24,677 nt of DNA from an uncultured Lachnospiraceae bacterium (lineage in GTDB: Bacteria; Bacillota; Clostridia; Lachnospirales; Lachnospiraceae). Location: NCBI GenBank assembly GCA_910577655.1, contig CAJTOW010000062.1, forward strand, positions 1-24,677, read 5' to 3'. Below are positions 14,461-21,930 of the stretch, one piece after another. The translations under genes were made by a program, and so were the position numbers. Under the pieces are notes generated by a model. The model made no database searches, was not told the DNA's origin, and worked only from the letters and a program-made list of their open reading frames with translations. Within the stretch, counting starts at the first letter, position 1. Every line of letters begins with the position of its first letter.

Positions 14461-15300
14461 TCAGAACGTAATCTCCTTGTTCCTGCTTATCTTCAGAAAC
14501 AGAAGCAAAGACAAGATCGTCGTCAACGTCAGGATCGAAGAAAATGCGGCGGCATATCCGTAGGATGTCCTAGAGTGTGTCTGAAAATTCATTCCCGGCA
14601 CCTGCACGTCCCACTTCGCGGTATATTTGGGCCAAATTCAGGTTACATAGCCCACTATGCGCCCTTCATTTGGCCCAAATCTCCCACAAACTGTGACGCA
14701 CATTTGCCAGAAAGCAATTTTCAGACACGCTCTAGAAACAAAATTATAAATTGCCATGGTCATGGTCATCGTCTTGTTGGTATAGAGGATGATTCCGGTG
14801 GACAGCTCGGTCATGATGGTGATCCAGCTGAGGATCGCGCCGGATAGGATGCCGTTGGCCATCATGGGAACGGTTATGACAAAAAATGTCTTCATTTTCG
14901 ATGTTCCCAGACTGATGGATGCCTCCTCCACTGACAGCGGAATCTGCTGCAGGGTCGCTATGGAGGAACGGATCGTATAGGGAATACGGCGTATGATCAG
15001 GGCGATGATCAGGATCTGCAGAAATGTCTTTCCCCGGATCTCATACATGGTATAAATATAGGCCAGCCAGAAGCCCAGAAACAGCGTAATTGCCGTAGTG
15101 CAGACGGCTATCTTAAAGCTGTTGAAAATGGTCGAATAGTAGTAGCTCCGGCCGAAAAATTTCCGGAAATTGGCAAGACTGAACTGGCCGTCGATCCAGA
15201 CGGAGGAACGGAACAGATTGAGCAGGGGAACAGAAGAAATACCGCATATAAGGCCATGATTACCAGGGAAATCTACGCACACCCTGCCCGACGCATAAAG
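14461..15300 (-). pseudogene. ABC transporter permease remnant (FbpB/AfuB-like), multiply broken
   Basis: Pieces of a two-domain binding-protein-dependent ABC permease are recognisable. The start MALYAVFLLFP (from 15257) is one frame away from PLLNLFRSSVWIDGQFSLANF; the run of four C at 15225-15228 appears to have lost one. FRKFFGRSYYYSTIFNSFK and the first membrane segments belong to the N-terminal domain. After KTFLQILIIA the text jumps to IIRRIPYTIRSS, which normally sits late in the second domain, so roughly 300 residues are missing. A 158-bp MITE interrupts the coding sequence after IYNFVSR; the remaining tail SYGYAAAFSSILTL... ends in KEITF at 14461. FbpB/AfuB-type permeases usually have about 550-700 residues. 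No matching ATPase or binding-protein gene is in the window. It is certainly non-functional; the former substrate may have been a sugar phosphate. Confidence 0.85.
14574..14731. mobile_element. 158-bp MITE with CTAG target duplication
   Basis: Terminal inverted repeats begin AGTGTGTCTGAAAATT on the left and AGCGTGTCTGAAAATT on the right, matching at 22 of 27 positions. CTAG flanks both sides (14570-14573 and 14732-14735). Internally, ATTTGGGCCAAAT (14625-14637) is the exact inverse of 14668-14680. There is no transposase. Removing the element and one CTAG restores the permease reading frame as ...NFVSRTSYGYAA..., which confirms the borders. I cannot assign the parental insertion-sequence family. 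Confidence 0.88.
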
Positions 15301-15302
15301 GT

Positions 15303-17018
15303 TCACACCCTCACATACGCCTGTATAACCTTGATCTCGCCCTCCACGGCACGGACCCTGTACCGCCCCACACTGGCCGGAACGATAAATGTCTCCGCAT
15401 AGTGGACTTCATAATCCTCAAAGCTGCCGTCCAGGCTCTCCACCACACATACCTTTCCATCCACCAGGTTCAGCATGTTGACACTTTCATGGCCGTCGAT
15501 CTCAGCCCTGTCCCGGATGGTAAAGCACCGGGTCTCAATAAATTCCAGCTCGTGAAGACCTGTATGCTCTTCGGTAAAGGCCTCCGTATCCTGGATAGTC
15601 CTTCTGGCGTTCACCAGATTCTCCTTCACCCATCTGCTCCGTCTGTCTTCGATCACATGCTTCCCGTGCTGGATGTGAACCGGCCGCGGCTTTCCGTCCA
15701 GCCCCAGCCGTCCCCAGTCCCACAACTTGAAGGTAAAAATATAAGGCGTGGCACTGATCTCCAGAACCATGGTATTCTTCCCGGAACAGTGGCAGGTTCC
15801 GGCGGGAATCAGGAAATGGTCATGCTTTTTGGCCGGAAGCCTGTTAATATATTTTTCCGCATCAAAGACGGTCCCGTCTCTCTGGGCTATTTCCAGGGCT
15901 TCGACCATCTGGCTGATATCCGTCTCCTCCTTAAGCCCCAGATATACGCAGGAATCCTCCCTGGCGTCCAGTATGTAATAGCTCTCATCCTGGGTGTATG
16001 GCATCCCGAACTGCTTCCTGATATACTCGGCAGAGGGGTGTACCTGGAGTGACAGATTCTGCCCGCCCATGGTATCCAGGAAATCAAACCGGATGGGGAA
16101 CTCGGCGCCGAATCTGGCGTAGACCTTCTGCCCCAGCAGTTCTTTAGGATGCAGAAGCACCAGGTTCATGGCCGGCATCTCCAGGGTAATCCCATCCAGA
16201 TTGAAAAGAAGGCTGTTCTCCTCCGGGACACCGTCAAAATTCCACGCGTAATTGTCCTTCCGGGGCTCCAGGCCGCAGACCTCTTCCATCCAGTGTCCGC
16301 CCCAGACACCTACATCAAAGTAAGGGACCGTACGGAACGGTTCACCGGCATTTATCTGAAGCAGCCTCTCAAACAGAGGCCTGTCCGTCATGACCAGCCC
16401 CTGGTCGTGGTTCGCGTCAATATAATAGTCCATCTGCTTTAAGGCAGACAGCTTCACCTTATCCCCGATCCGCCATTCCAGGAAAAATCCCTGCTTGACC
16501 TTTTTCAGAAGATCCTCCCCGGGATTGTCGGTGAGATAATTGGGCATCCCCTTCCGGTAGCGCAGCTGGATCTCCCAGCGGCTTATATCCACACAGACCA
16601 GAAGATCGCCCTGACAGACCAGGGATGCTCCGAATCCACAGATCACCTGCTTCCCGCCCTCTGTCCGGATCCTGCACTGCATCTGTGCCAGCTTCTCCCT
16701 GTCCACAAAATCCATCAGATCCCCATAGAACATCCGCCCGAAGACCCGGTCCTCTGTCAGAACCGGAGCCAGCAGCGTCTCAAGCTGCTCTCCTTCCTTC
16801 AGGATATCCCTTGTGCAGAAAATCACATCCGGGGACAGACCCGCGGCAATGGTCTGCACCACAGCCTCCGTCACACCGGGGTAGCATTCTATCACAAGCC
16901 TCCATGAGTCCCCCGACAGCCTCTTTCCCAGACAGTCCTGGATCTGTGCTATACCATGCCATACCTGCCGTGAGCAGTCCGGCACCCTTTTGGCCGGCTT
17001 TCTATCATAACTTGTCAT
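15303..17018 (-). CDS. Class I mannose-6-phosphate isomerase with long N-terminal extension
   Basis: This 571-residue protein interconverts, by family, mannose 6-phosphate and fructose 6-phosphate with one zinc. The C-terminal half (from about 230) carries the cupin motifs: SLQVHPS (Gln325, His327), DESYYILDA (Glu345) and HFLIPAGTCHCSGKNT (His410). A normal class I enzyme has 320-390 residues; here about 220 extra residues precede it (WRLVIECYPGVTEAVVQTIA... QLRYRKGMPNYLTDNP), with no P-loop or other motif that I can name. The ATG is preceded by AAAGGAGGTGAT and, nearer, GAGG. It follows the cupin phosphoglucose isomerase gene by 27 bases and precedes the broken ABC permease, so it was probably part of a sugar-phosphate uptake operon. 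The isomerase domain is clear. Confidence 0.82.
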   Translation of the reverse strand: MTSYDRKPAKRVPDCSRQVWHGIAQIQDCLGKRLSGDSWRLVIECYPGVTEAVVQTIAAGLSPDVIFCTRDILKEGEQLETLLAPVLTEDRVFGRMFYGDLMDFVDREKLAQMQCRIRTEGGKQVICGFGASLVCQGDLLVCVDISRWEIQLRYRKGMPNYLTDNPGEDLLKKVKQGFFLEWRIGDKVKLSALKQMDYYIDANHDQGLVMTDRPLFERLLQINAGEPFRTVPYFDVGVWGGHWMEEVCGLEPRKDNYAWNFDGVPEENSLLFNLDGITLEMPAMNLVLLHPKELLGQKVYARFGAEFPIRFDFLDTMGGQNLSLQVHPSAEYIRKQFGMPYTQDESYYILDAREDSCVYLGLKEETDISQMVEALEIAQRDGTVFDAEKYINRLPAKKHDHFLIPAGTCHCSGKNTMVLEISATPYIFTFKLWDWGRLGLDGKPRPVHIQHGKHVIEDRRSRWVKENLVNARRTIQDTEAFTEEHTGLHELEFIETRCFTIRDRAEIDGHESVNMLNLVDGKVCVVESLDGSFEDYEVHYAETFIVPASVGRYRVRAVEGEIKVIQAYVRV

Positions 17019-17045
17019 GGCTTCCTCATCACCTCCTTTTGATAG

Positions 17046-17828
17046 TCAGGGTTCAAAGCTTTCCCATATGTGCTGATACTCCCCTGGCCGGGAGACAAAC
17101 CGGAAAACATCCGGGTTCTCCCGAAACTGCCGGTAAATGGGGATTCCTCTGCGCAGTCCCAGCGCTTCATAGCTTCCCGGCGCCTTTACCAGCAGCTTTG
17201 CGTTGCGGTAATTGGGATTCATCTCCCATTCTATCCCGTCCTTTGACAGCGGATAGAAGGCGATCCCCTGCATGGCCCGGAGAGAATCATACTCAAATCC
17301 ATAATCCCGGATACACCATGCGCCAAACGCCATAGGTTTGTGAATATCCATATTGACTGTGGCATGTACCCACCCGGGCGGGACAACCACCACCTCCCCC
17401 GGATGGGCCACCACCCCATAGCACCGTCCGGGATCTGCTTCGGCCCGTTCCTGCATATACACAGCCGCTGTCCCTTCCCAGATCTCATATACCTCGCAGG
17501 TGCTGGCGCCGCAGGAGGGGCTGACCCCATGGATATGCCCCTGGGAGCGGACTGGCTCCTGGCCGATGGTTCCGGCATTGTAAATGACAGCGCCAAAAAG
17601 CAGATCCCTTTTTGAGGTTTCCGCCTTCCATGACCGGTCTCCCACATCCATGGCAATGCAGTACAGCTCCTCCGGCCCCTGAGCCCGGGGATTCTTCAAG
17701 GACCGGCGGATATCATCCAGTCTGCGTATCTCCGGAACCGGGCCAAAGGCGTTTTCTCCATAGACAAATCCCATAGGTGTATACCTGGGATAAATGTCAA
17801 AGCCGGGTGAAAATGAAAATCTGTCCAT
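17046..17828 (-). CDS. Cupin-type glucose-6-phosphate isomerase
   Basis: This 260-residue protein matches the archaeal-type phosphoglucose isomerase (cupin, PF06560-like), which interconverts glucose 6-phosphate and fructose 6-phosphate with a bound metal. Candidate metal ligands are His98 and His100 (SQGHIHG), Glu112 (CEVYEIWEGTAAVYMQ) and His155 (VVVPPGWVHATVN). The segment between the HxH pair and the Glu is about five residues longer than I recall for the Pyrococcus enzyme. AAGGAGG lies just before the ATG. It is the first enzyme gene after the GntR regulator and 27 bases before the mannose-6-phosphate isomerase gene. Two hexose-phosphate isomerases side by side, outside central glycolysis, suggest processing of imported phosphosugars. 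Confidence 0.85.
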   Translation of the reverse strand: MDRFSFSPGFDIYPRYTPMGFVYGENAFGPVPEIRRLDDIRRSLKNPRAQGPEELYCIAMDVGDRSWKAETSKRDLLFGAVIYNAGTIGQEPVRSQGHIHGVSPSCGASTCEVYEIWEGTAAVYMQERAEADPGRCYGVVAHPGEVVVVPPGWVHATVNMDIHKPMAFGAWCIRDYGFEYDSLRAMQGIAFYPLSKDGIEWEMNPNYRNAKLLVKAPGSYEALGLRRGIPIYRQFRENPDVFRFVSRPGEYQHIWESFEP

Positions 17829-17852
17829 ATATCCTCCTTATGGCGGCCCCTG

Positions 17853-18566
17853 CTATCTGGTCTGGATCACCATCTTGTAGCGGTTGCCATTATATTTGCA
17901 GATCGTGTATTCAATCAGGTCATCCTTGCTGTATCCCTTCCTCCGGCGGATCAGTATGGCGGAACCATTAGGAACCTGCAGATACTGCTGCTCTTCAAAG
18001 GTAGCGGAACCTGCCAGGATTTCCTCGGTGAAATTGTCAATGGTTCTTCCGCTGTGCTTTCTGATATTCTCATACAAAGAATCGAAGGAATCATCCAGCT
18101 CGGTTATGTACCTTGGATTCAGATAATGCTCAAACATGGCGATGATCTCTCCGTCCATCCTGCTGTAACGCCTGACATGGATCACCGTATCCTCTTCCCC
18201 GATCTCAAAAAGTCTGGCCACCTTTGCGGGCGGTATAACAGTCTCCACCTTCTCGATCAAACGGTTCAGGGTATTGTTCACCTCATCCAGGGTTGTCATA
18301 GACGAGGTAACCATGGTCAGCAGATTGACCGTCCCCCCGGTCACAATGGTTCCCTTTCCTCTCCTCCTTTCAATCAGTCCATCCGCCGACAGCTTGTCCA
18401 TGGCCTGACGGACAGTTATCCGGGAAACGCCAAATTCATCAGCAATCTTCGGCTCAGAAGGGATCGCCTCACCGGACTTGTAGGTACCATTCTCGATTCT
18501 CTCCTGAAAAATTTCATAAAGCTGCTTCCACAAGGGCTTGTCTCCGGCTTTTGTCGATAATTTCAT
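17853..18566 (-). CDS. GntR/HutC-family transcriptional regulator
   Basis: About 237 residues. The N-terminal winged helix is typical of GntR: PLWKQLYEIFQERIENGTYK, GEAIPSEPKIADEFGVSRIT, and QAMDKLSADGLIERRRGKGT. The remainder fits a UTRA effector domain (HutC subfamily), which often binds sugar phosphates or amino sugars. The ATG at 18566 has AAAGGA 9 bases upstream; open frame to 18602 would run into the -10 box. A dyad overlapping its promoter suggests autoregulation. It heads the leftward isomerase operon and probably derepresses it on binding a phosphosugar; this is inferred from context and subfamily. Confidence 0.9.
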   Translation of the reverse strand: MKLSTKAGDKPLWKQLYEIFQERIENGTYKSGEAIPSEPKIADEFGVSRITVRQAMDKLSADGLIERRRGKGTIVTGGTVNLLTMVTSSMTTLDEVNNTLNRLIEKVETVIPPAKVARLFEIGEEDTVIHVRRYSRMDGEIIAMFEHYLNPRYITELDDSFDSLYENIRKHSGRTIDNFTEEILAGSATFEEQQYLQVPNGSAILIRRRKGYSKDDLIEYTICKYNGNRYKMVIQTR

Positions 18567-18597
18567 ACTTTTGCGTCCTTTCTCGTCTTCATTAAAC

Positions 18598-18626
18598 ATC
18601 ATAACATTATAACATTATGATGTCAA
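18598..18626 (-). promoter_or_regulatory. Promoter of the GntR-isomerase operon
   Basis: On the minus strand a perfect TTGACA (18626-18621), a 17-base spacer and TATGAT (18603-18598). Position and hexamers are strong. Confidence 0.7.
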
Positions 18627-18635
18627 TACGTCATA
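18616..18635. promoter_or_regulatory. Candidate GntR operator
   Basis: TATGATG-N6-CGTCATA, a dyad with one mismatch, covers the -35 box. Size and position suit a GntR-family dimer acting as a repressor of its own operon. Confidence 0.5.
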
Positions 18636-18680
18636 TTTATTAACCATGAATTGTATTAACTAACAGCTCAGAAACTGAAA

Positions 18681-18768
18681 ATGGGGCTGTCAGGAAATGG
18701 CTTCGTCCCACAATATATCTGATAACCGCGATATATTGTGTTTATGAATCATTTTCCGTCAGTCCCAT
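18681..18768. repeat. Nested inverted repeat (possible MITE or structured RNA)
   Basis: Outer arms at 18681-18699 and 18750-18768 pair with about four mismatches. An inner perfect 11-bp stem, CACAATATATC (18709-18719) with GATATATTGTG (18730-18740), lies between. It sits between the acetyltransferase stop and the GntR promoter region and could also terminate the upstream acetyltransferase transcript. No gene is visible. Confidence 0.55.
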
Positions 18769-18775
18769 CCGGCAA

Positions 18776-19399
18776 CTACATTTTGTTTACAATATCCTCC
18801 CAGGCTTCCTCGTCAATCTCCTCCTGCCCAAACAGCTTCTTCTTATCATCATCTGTGATCTGCCGGATCACGCGGCAGGGATTTCCGGCTGCTACGGACC
18901 AGGACGGGATGTCCCTGGTAACCACGCTGCCTGCGCCGATCACCACATTATCCCCGATATGAACACCTGGACAAATGACTGTGTTCCCGCCGATCCAGAC
19001 GTTATCGCCAATGGTGATTTCCTTGCCGTACTCATATAGAGAGTTGCGGCTGACAGGATGGATAGGGTGTCCGGCTGTGTAGATCGCCACATTGGGGGCC
19101 ATCTGGCAGTTATCCCCGATCTTCACTCTGGCTACATCCAGGATCGTGCAGTTGTAATTGATGAACAGATTCTTCCCGGCTTCAATATGTGTCCCATAGT
19201 CACAGTAAAAGGGTGGATTGATGAAAGCTCCTTCGGATTTCCCCAGCAGATCCTTCACCGCCTCCGCGATGCCGTCAAAGTCGGAACGATCCATAAAATT
19301 CAGTTTCTGAAGCTTTCTTCTGCATACCTTCTGCTCTTCCATGATGCTGGCGTCGGAAATGTATGCCATCTGGGCATCTCTGCGTTCTTTGTGTGTCAT
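18776..19399 (-). CDS. Sugar O-acetyltransferase (maltose/galactoside acetyltransferase type)
   Basis: This 207-residue protein is of the LacA/Maa type and transfers acetyl from acetyl-CoA to a sugar hydroxyl. It begins with the family's helical segment (MTHKERRDAQMAYISDASIM) and continues with left-handed beta-helix hexapeptide repeats (VKIGDNCQMAPNVAIYTAG, ITIGDNVWIGGNTVICPGVHIGDNVVIGAGSVV). The catalytic His is probably His111 in GHPIHP. AAGNPCRVIR near the C-terminus is typical. AGGAGG lies 7 bases before the ATG. It follows the PHP phosphatase gene by 61 bases in the same direction and may share its transcript. The acceptor sugar is unknown; the family often detoxifies non-metabolised sugars. 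Confidence 0.92.
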   Translation of the reverse strand: MTHKERRDAQMAYISDASIMEEQKVCRRKLQKLNFMDRSDFDGIAEAVKDLLGKSEGAFINPPFYCDYGTHIEAGKNLFINYNCTILDVARVKIGDNCQMAPNVAIYTAGHPIHPVSRNSLYEYGKEITIGDNVWIGGNTVICPGVHIGDNVVIGAGSVVTRDIPSWSVAAGNPCRVIRQITDDDKKKLFGQEEIDEEAWEDIVNKM

Positions 19400-19460
19400 G
19401 CTTTTTCCTCCTGATCAGATGTGCTGTTTTTCGATGTATAGCTTATGGGAATCACGCTTT

Positions 19461-20291
19461 TCACAGGGTATGAAATACCGGCTGCATTTTTTCGTAAGTA
19501 CAGAATTCACAAAATCCCATGGCCCTCAGCACTTCCTTCGCCTCTTTTATATATGCTCCCAGATGCTCAGGCCTGTGGCTGTCGCTTCCCAGGGTGATGA
19601 TCCTGCCCCCCAGGTCATGGTAAAGCTGCAGGATCTCCCTTGACGGTGTCGTGTCAGCCAGCCCGTACCGGTGGTGGGATGTGTTCAACTCAATGCCTTT
19701 TCCGTCCTGAATCACCCTTTTCAGTATCTTCTCCACATAGGGCTTTACCTTTTCAAACGGATAGACCCCCATCTTATCATACCGCACGATCAGATCCATA
19801 TGGCCCAGCACACTGTAATCCTGGTAGCTGTCCACCAGATTCAGCATCTCCTCATAGTAGCGTTCGTTGTACTCCTTCTGGGTGCGCCCCCTCTGGAAAT
19901 CCTGGGTCCAGAACTCCTTGTCCTCCACCTGGTGGACTGACAGAATGATAAAATCAAAGGGATACCTCTTGTATAATGCCTCAAACCGGGGAATCGTGTG
20001 CATCTGGATACCGAATTCCAGACCCAGTTTTATGGCGATCCTGTCTCCATAAAGCTCCTGCATCCTCTGGATCTTCTCCACATACCGCGGATAATCCACG
20101 TTGGCCAGAGGTTCTCCCTGGCGGTATACCACTTCTTTTCCACAGCCCCAGTCATCCTTCACCCCATAATCCACATGATCTGTGAAACATATCTCATCCA
20201 GACCCAGCCGGACTGCATCCTCCACCACCTGCTCCATGGGGTACACAGAATCATCACTGAATTCTGTGTGTACATGATAATCTGCTAACAT
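19461..20291 (-). CDS. HisJ-type PHP-domain histidinol-phosphatase family protein
   Basis: This 276-residue PHP-domain metallophosphatase shows metal-binding motifs DYHVHTEFSDDS (His6, His8), FTDHVDYG (Asp38, His39), LGLEFG (Glu92), SVHQ (His120), GHMDLI, and TLGSDSHRPEHLG (Asp237, His239). Overall it matches HisJ, which dephosphorylates histidinol phosphate. No other histidine-biosynthesis gene is nearby, so a different phosphate monoester is possible. Placed next to sugar genes, it could be a sugar-phosphate phosphatase. GGGAGG precedes the ATG. The family assignment is firm; the reaction is less so. Confidence 0.85.
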   Translation of the reverse strand: MLADYHVHTEFSDDSVYPMEQVVEDAVRLGLDEICFTDHVDYGVKDDWGCGKEVVYRQGEPLANVDYPRYVEKIQRMQELYGDRIAIKLGLEFGIQMHTIPRFEALYKRYPFDFIILSVHQVEDKEFWTQDFQRGRTQKEYNERYYEEMLNLVDSYQDYSVLGHMDLIVRYDKMGVYPFEKVKPYVEKILKRVIQDGKGIELNTSHHRYGLADTTPSREILQLYHDLGGRIITLGSDSHRPEHLGAYIKEAKEVLRAMGFCEFCTYEKMQPVFHTL

Positions 20292-20315
20292 ACTTAATCC
20301 TCCCTGGCCAGATTT

Positions 20316-20556
20316 CGTTACTATTCATAGGGTGCATCTTCCTGTCTGCCCCGTGAACTGCAACCAGATTTCTGTCCCATTTGTATTTTTTGCAACAGTT
20401 CAGACACCTCCCTGAACTGTTACAACTGTATCACAAATCCAGGTAAAACGCGAGTCCCCTTTGGGACAAAAATCATACGTTACTGTTGGCAGGACGCGTC
20501 TTTTTGTCCGGCTACGCCAGACAAGAAGCATCGGACCGTAACAGGTTACTGTTACG
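20316..20556. repeat. Decayed and minimal copies of the structured repeat family (copy C)
   Basis: The 20292-20661 gap holds no gene. Part C1 (about 20317-20363) keeps both outer arms and half of one hairpin of copy B. C2 is an arm-only hairpin, AACAGTTCAG (20394-20403) with CTGAACTGTT. C3 (20479-20535) carries GTTACTGTT and then TTTTTGTCCGGCTACGCCAG and ACAAGAAGCATCGG, almost identical to the inverted copy B. It then breaks off into GTAACAG-GTTA-CTGTTAC. Confidence 0.7.
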
Positions 20557-20608
20557 ATCCCCTTGCCGTTCCCCCGTTGTATGTGTTATCATGATAAAGT
20601 CAAAGTCA

Positions 20609-20638
20609 AAATAAATCAGGCGTTCCCGCCTTATTTTT
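20609..20638 (+). terminator. Terminator-like hairpin in the leader of the AlbA_2 gene
   Basis: AAATAA with a bulge and GGCG (20619-20622) pairs with CGCC (20627-20630) and TTATTT, followed by T residues. It lies about 10 bases before the ribosome site of the next gene, so it might attenuate it. A perfect palindrome TTATCATGATAA (20586-20597) lies just upstream. Confidence 0.4.
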
Positions 20639-20661
20639 ATATTTCCTGAGGAGGCGACCAC

Positions 20662-21900
20662 ATGACCATCGCAGAAATTCTTACTGGAGAAAAAGACAAC
20701 ACGGAATACAAGGTTGATATCCCATCCAAAAGCGAAAATTATATGCGTACCGTAGTTGCCTACGCAAATGCCAACGGTGGACGGCTGGTCTTTGGCGTGG
20801 AGAATAATACCTGGAAGGTGACTGGTTTTTCTAAAGAAGAGGTCTTTCAGAAAATGGATGCTGTTACCAATGCGATTTATGACAGCTGTGAACCAAAAAT
20901 AACACCCAATATAGAAGTCCAGGAATTCGACGGCCGGTATATCATTGTAGTCGATGTACCTGCCGGCATGCAGCGTCCCTATTGTATCAAAAGCCAGGGA
21001 GTAATCGAAGGAGTCTATCTGCGTGTATCCGGCACTACGAGGAAGGCTGCGATCTATCAGATTCAGGAGATGACGCTGTCTGCCAGAAACCGCAGCTATG
21101 ACACAGAAAAGACGTCCCGGGAGCTCACCACCGATGAAATCCAGGCATTCTGCAACCGGTTATACCAGCATGCCCGGGAATTGTGTGTCAACGAAGAAGC
21201 CAAGTCCGCCATAAGACAAATCAGCATCAGCCAGCTGCTTTCCTTCCGCCTTGTCCATGAAGAAAACGGCAGATACTACGCTGCCAATGGCTACCAGCTG
21301 CTGGATGGCAGACTGGAGGACTATCCAGATGCGGCAATCCAGTGTGCAGTGTTCAAAGGGACCACCCGCAACATATTCATCACGCGGAAAGAATTCTCCG
21401 GCTATATTGATGAGCAGGTCGAATCAGCATACGCATTTGTACTGGAACACATCAATCTCGGCGCACGCATCGACGGCCTCGCGCGGCAGGACATTTATGA
21501 ACTCCCAATTCGTACAATCCGCGAGATGATCACCAACGCCGTGTGTCACCGCTCGTATCTCTGCCCTGGAAAAGTACAGGTAGCACTTTTTGATGACAGG
21601 CTGGAGGTAACGTCACCAGGAATGCTGGACAAAGATCTGACCATTGAAAAGATGAAGGCAGGCATATCAAAGATCCGAAACACAGCAATCGCCAGAGTAT
21701 TCGCCTATATGAACATGATCGAAGCCTGGGGAACCGGTATCCCAAAAATATTTCAGGAGGCGAAGGATTATGGACTACGGGAACCCGAGCTTCTGGATAT
21801 GGGCAGTGATTTCCGGATCAATCTGTATCGCGGTACCCCCATGGTGGACAGGTACGGCGTCATAAATCCAAAATCACTGACCAGACAGGCAGACGACTGA
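20662..21900 (+). CDS. AlbA_2-domain putative ATP-binding / transcriptional regulator-like protein
   Basis: This 412-residue protein has two recognisable parts. The N-terminal AlbA_2 (Schlafen-like) domain is at about 8-130 (EYKVDIPSKSENYMRTVVAYANANGGRLVFGV, then the GVYLRVSGTTRKA end). A GHKL-like C-terminal module is at about 280-390, with REMITNAVCHRSY (Glu288, Asn292) and AWGTGIPKIF. Proteins of this kind usually run on into a winged helix-turn-helix; this one stops about 20 residues after NLYRGTP, so it is probably a short variant or trimmed at its end. AGGAGG lies 7 bases before the ATG. The function of the family is unsettled (nucleic-acid or ATP binding). It stands alone beside decayed structured repeats and may be horizontally acquired. 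Confidence 0.82.
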   Translation: MTIAEILTGEKDNTEYKVDIPSKSENYMRTVVAYANANGGRLVFGVENNTWKVTGFSKEEVFQKMDAVTNAIYDSCEPKITPNIEVQEFDGRYIIVVDVPAGMQRPYCIKSQGVIEGVYLRVSGTTRKAAIYQIQEMTLSARNRSYDTEKTSRELTTDEIQAFCNRLYQHARELCVNEEAKSAIRQISISQLLSFRLVHEENGRYYAANGYQLLDGRLEDYPDAAIQCAVFKGTTRNIFITRKEFSGYIDEQVESAYAFVLEHINLGARIDGLARQDIYELPIRTIREMITNAVCHRSYLCPGKVQVALFDDRLEVTSPGMLDKDLTIEKMKAGISKIRNTAIARVFAYMNMIEAWGTGIPKIFQEAKDYGLREPELLDMGSDFRINLYRGTPMVDRYGVINPKSLTRQADD

Positions 21901-21907
21901 CTGGAAA

Positions 21908-21930
21908 ACCGGGCCGTTTTTCCGTCCGGT
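21908..21930. terminator. Possible bidirectional terminator between convergent genes
   Basis: ACCGG (21908-21912) pairs with CCGGT (21926-21930), extended by a GU and a CG pair, with TTTTT in the loop. It lies between the stop codons of the AlbA_2 and LysR genes. The stem is short. Confidence 0.3.

Noticed and set aside
14638..15306. An intact short permease gene
   Set aside because: Its N-terminus is out of frame with the family start, about 300 central residues are missing, and its C-terminus is encoded by the MITE.
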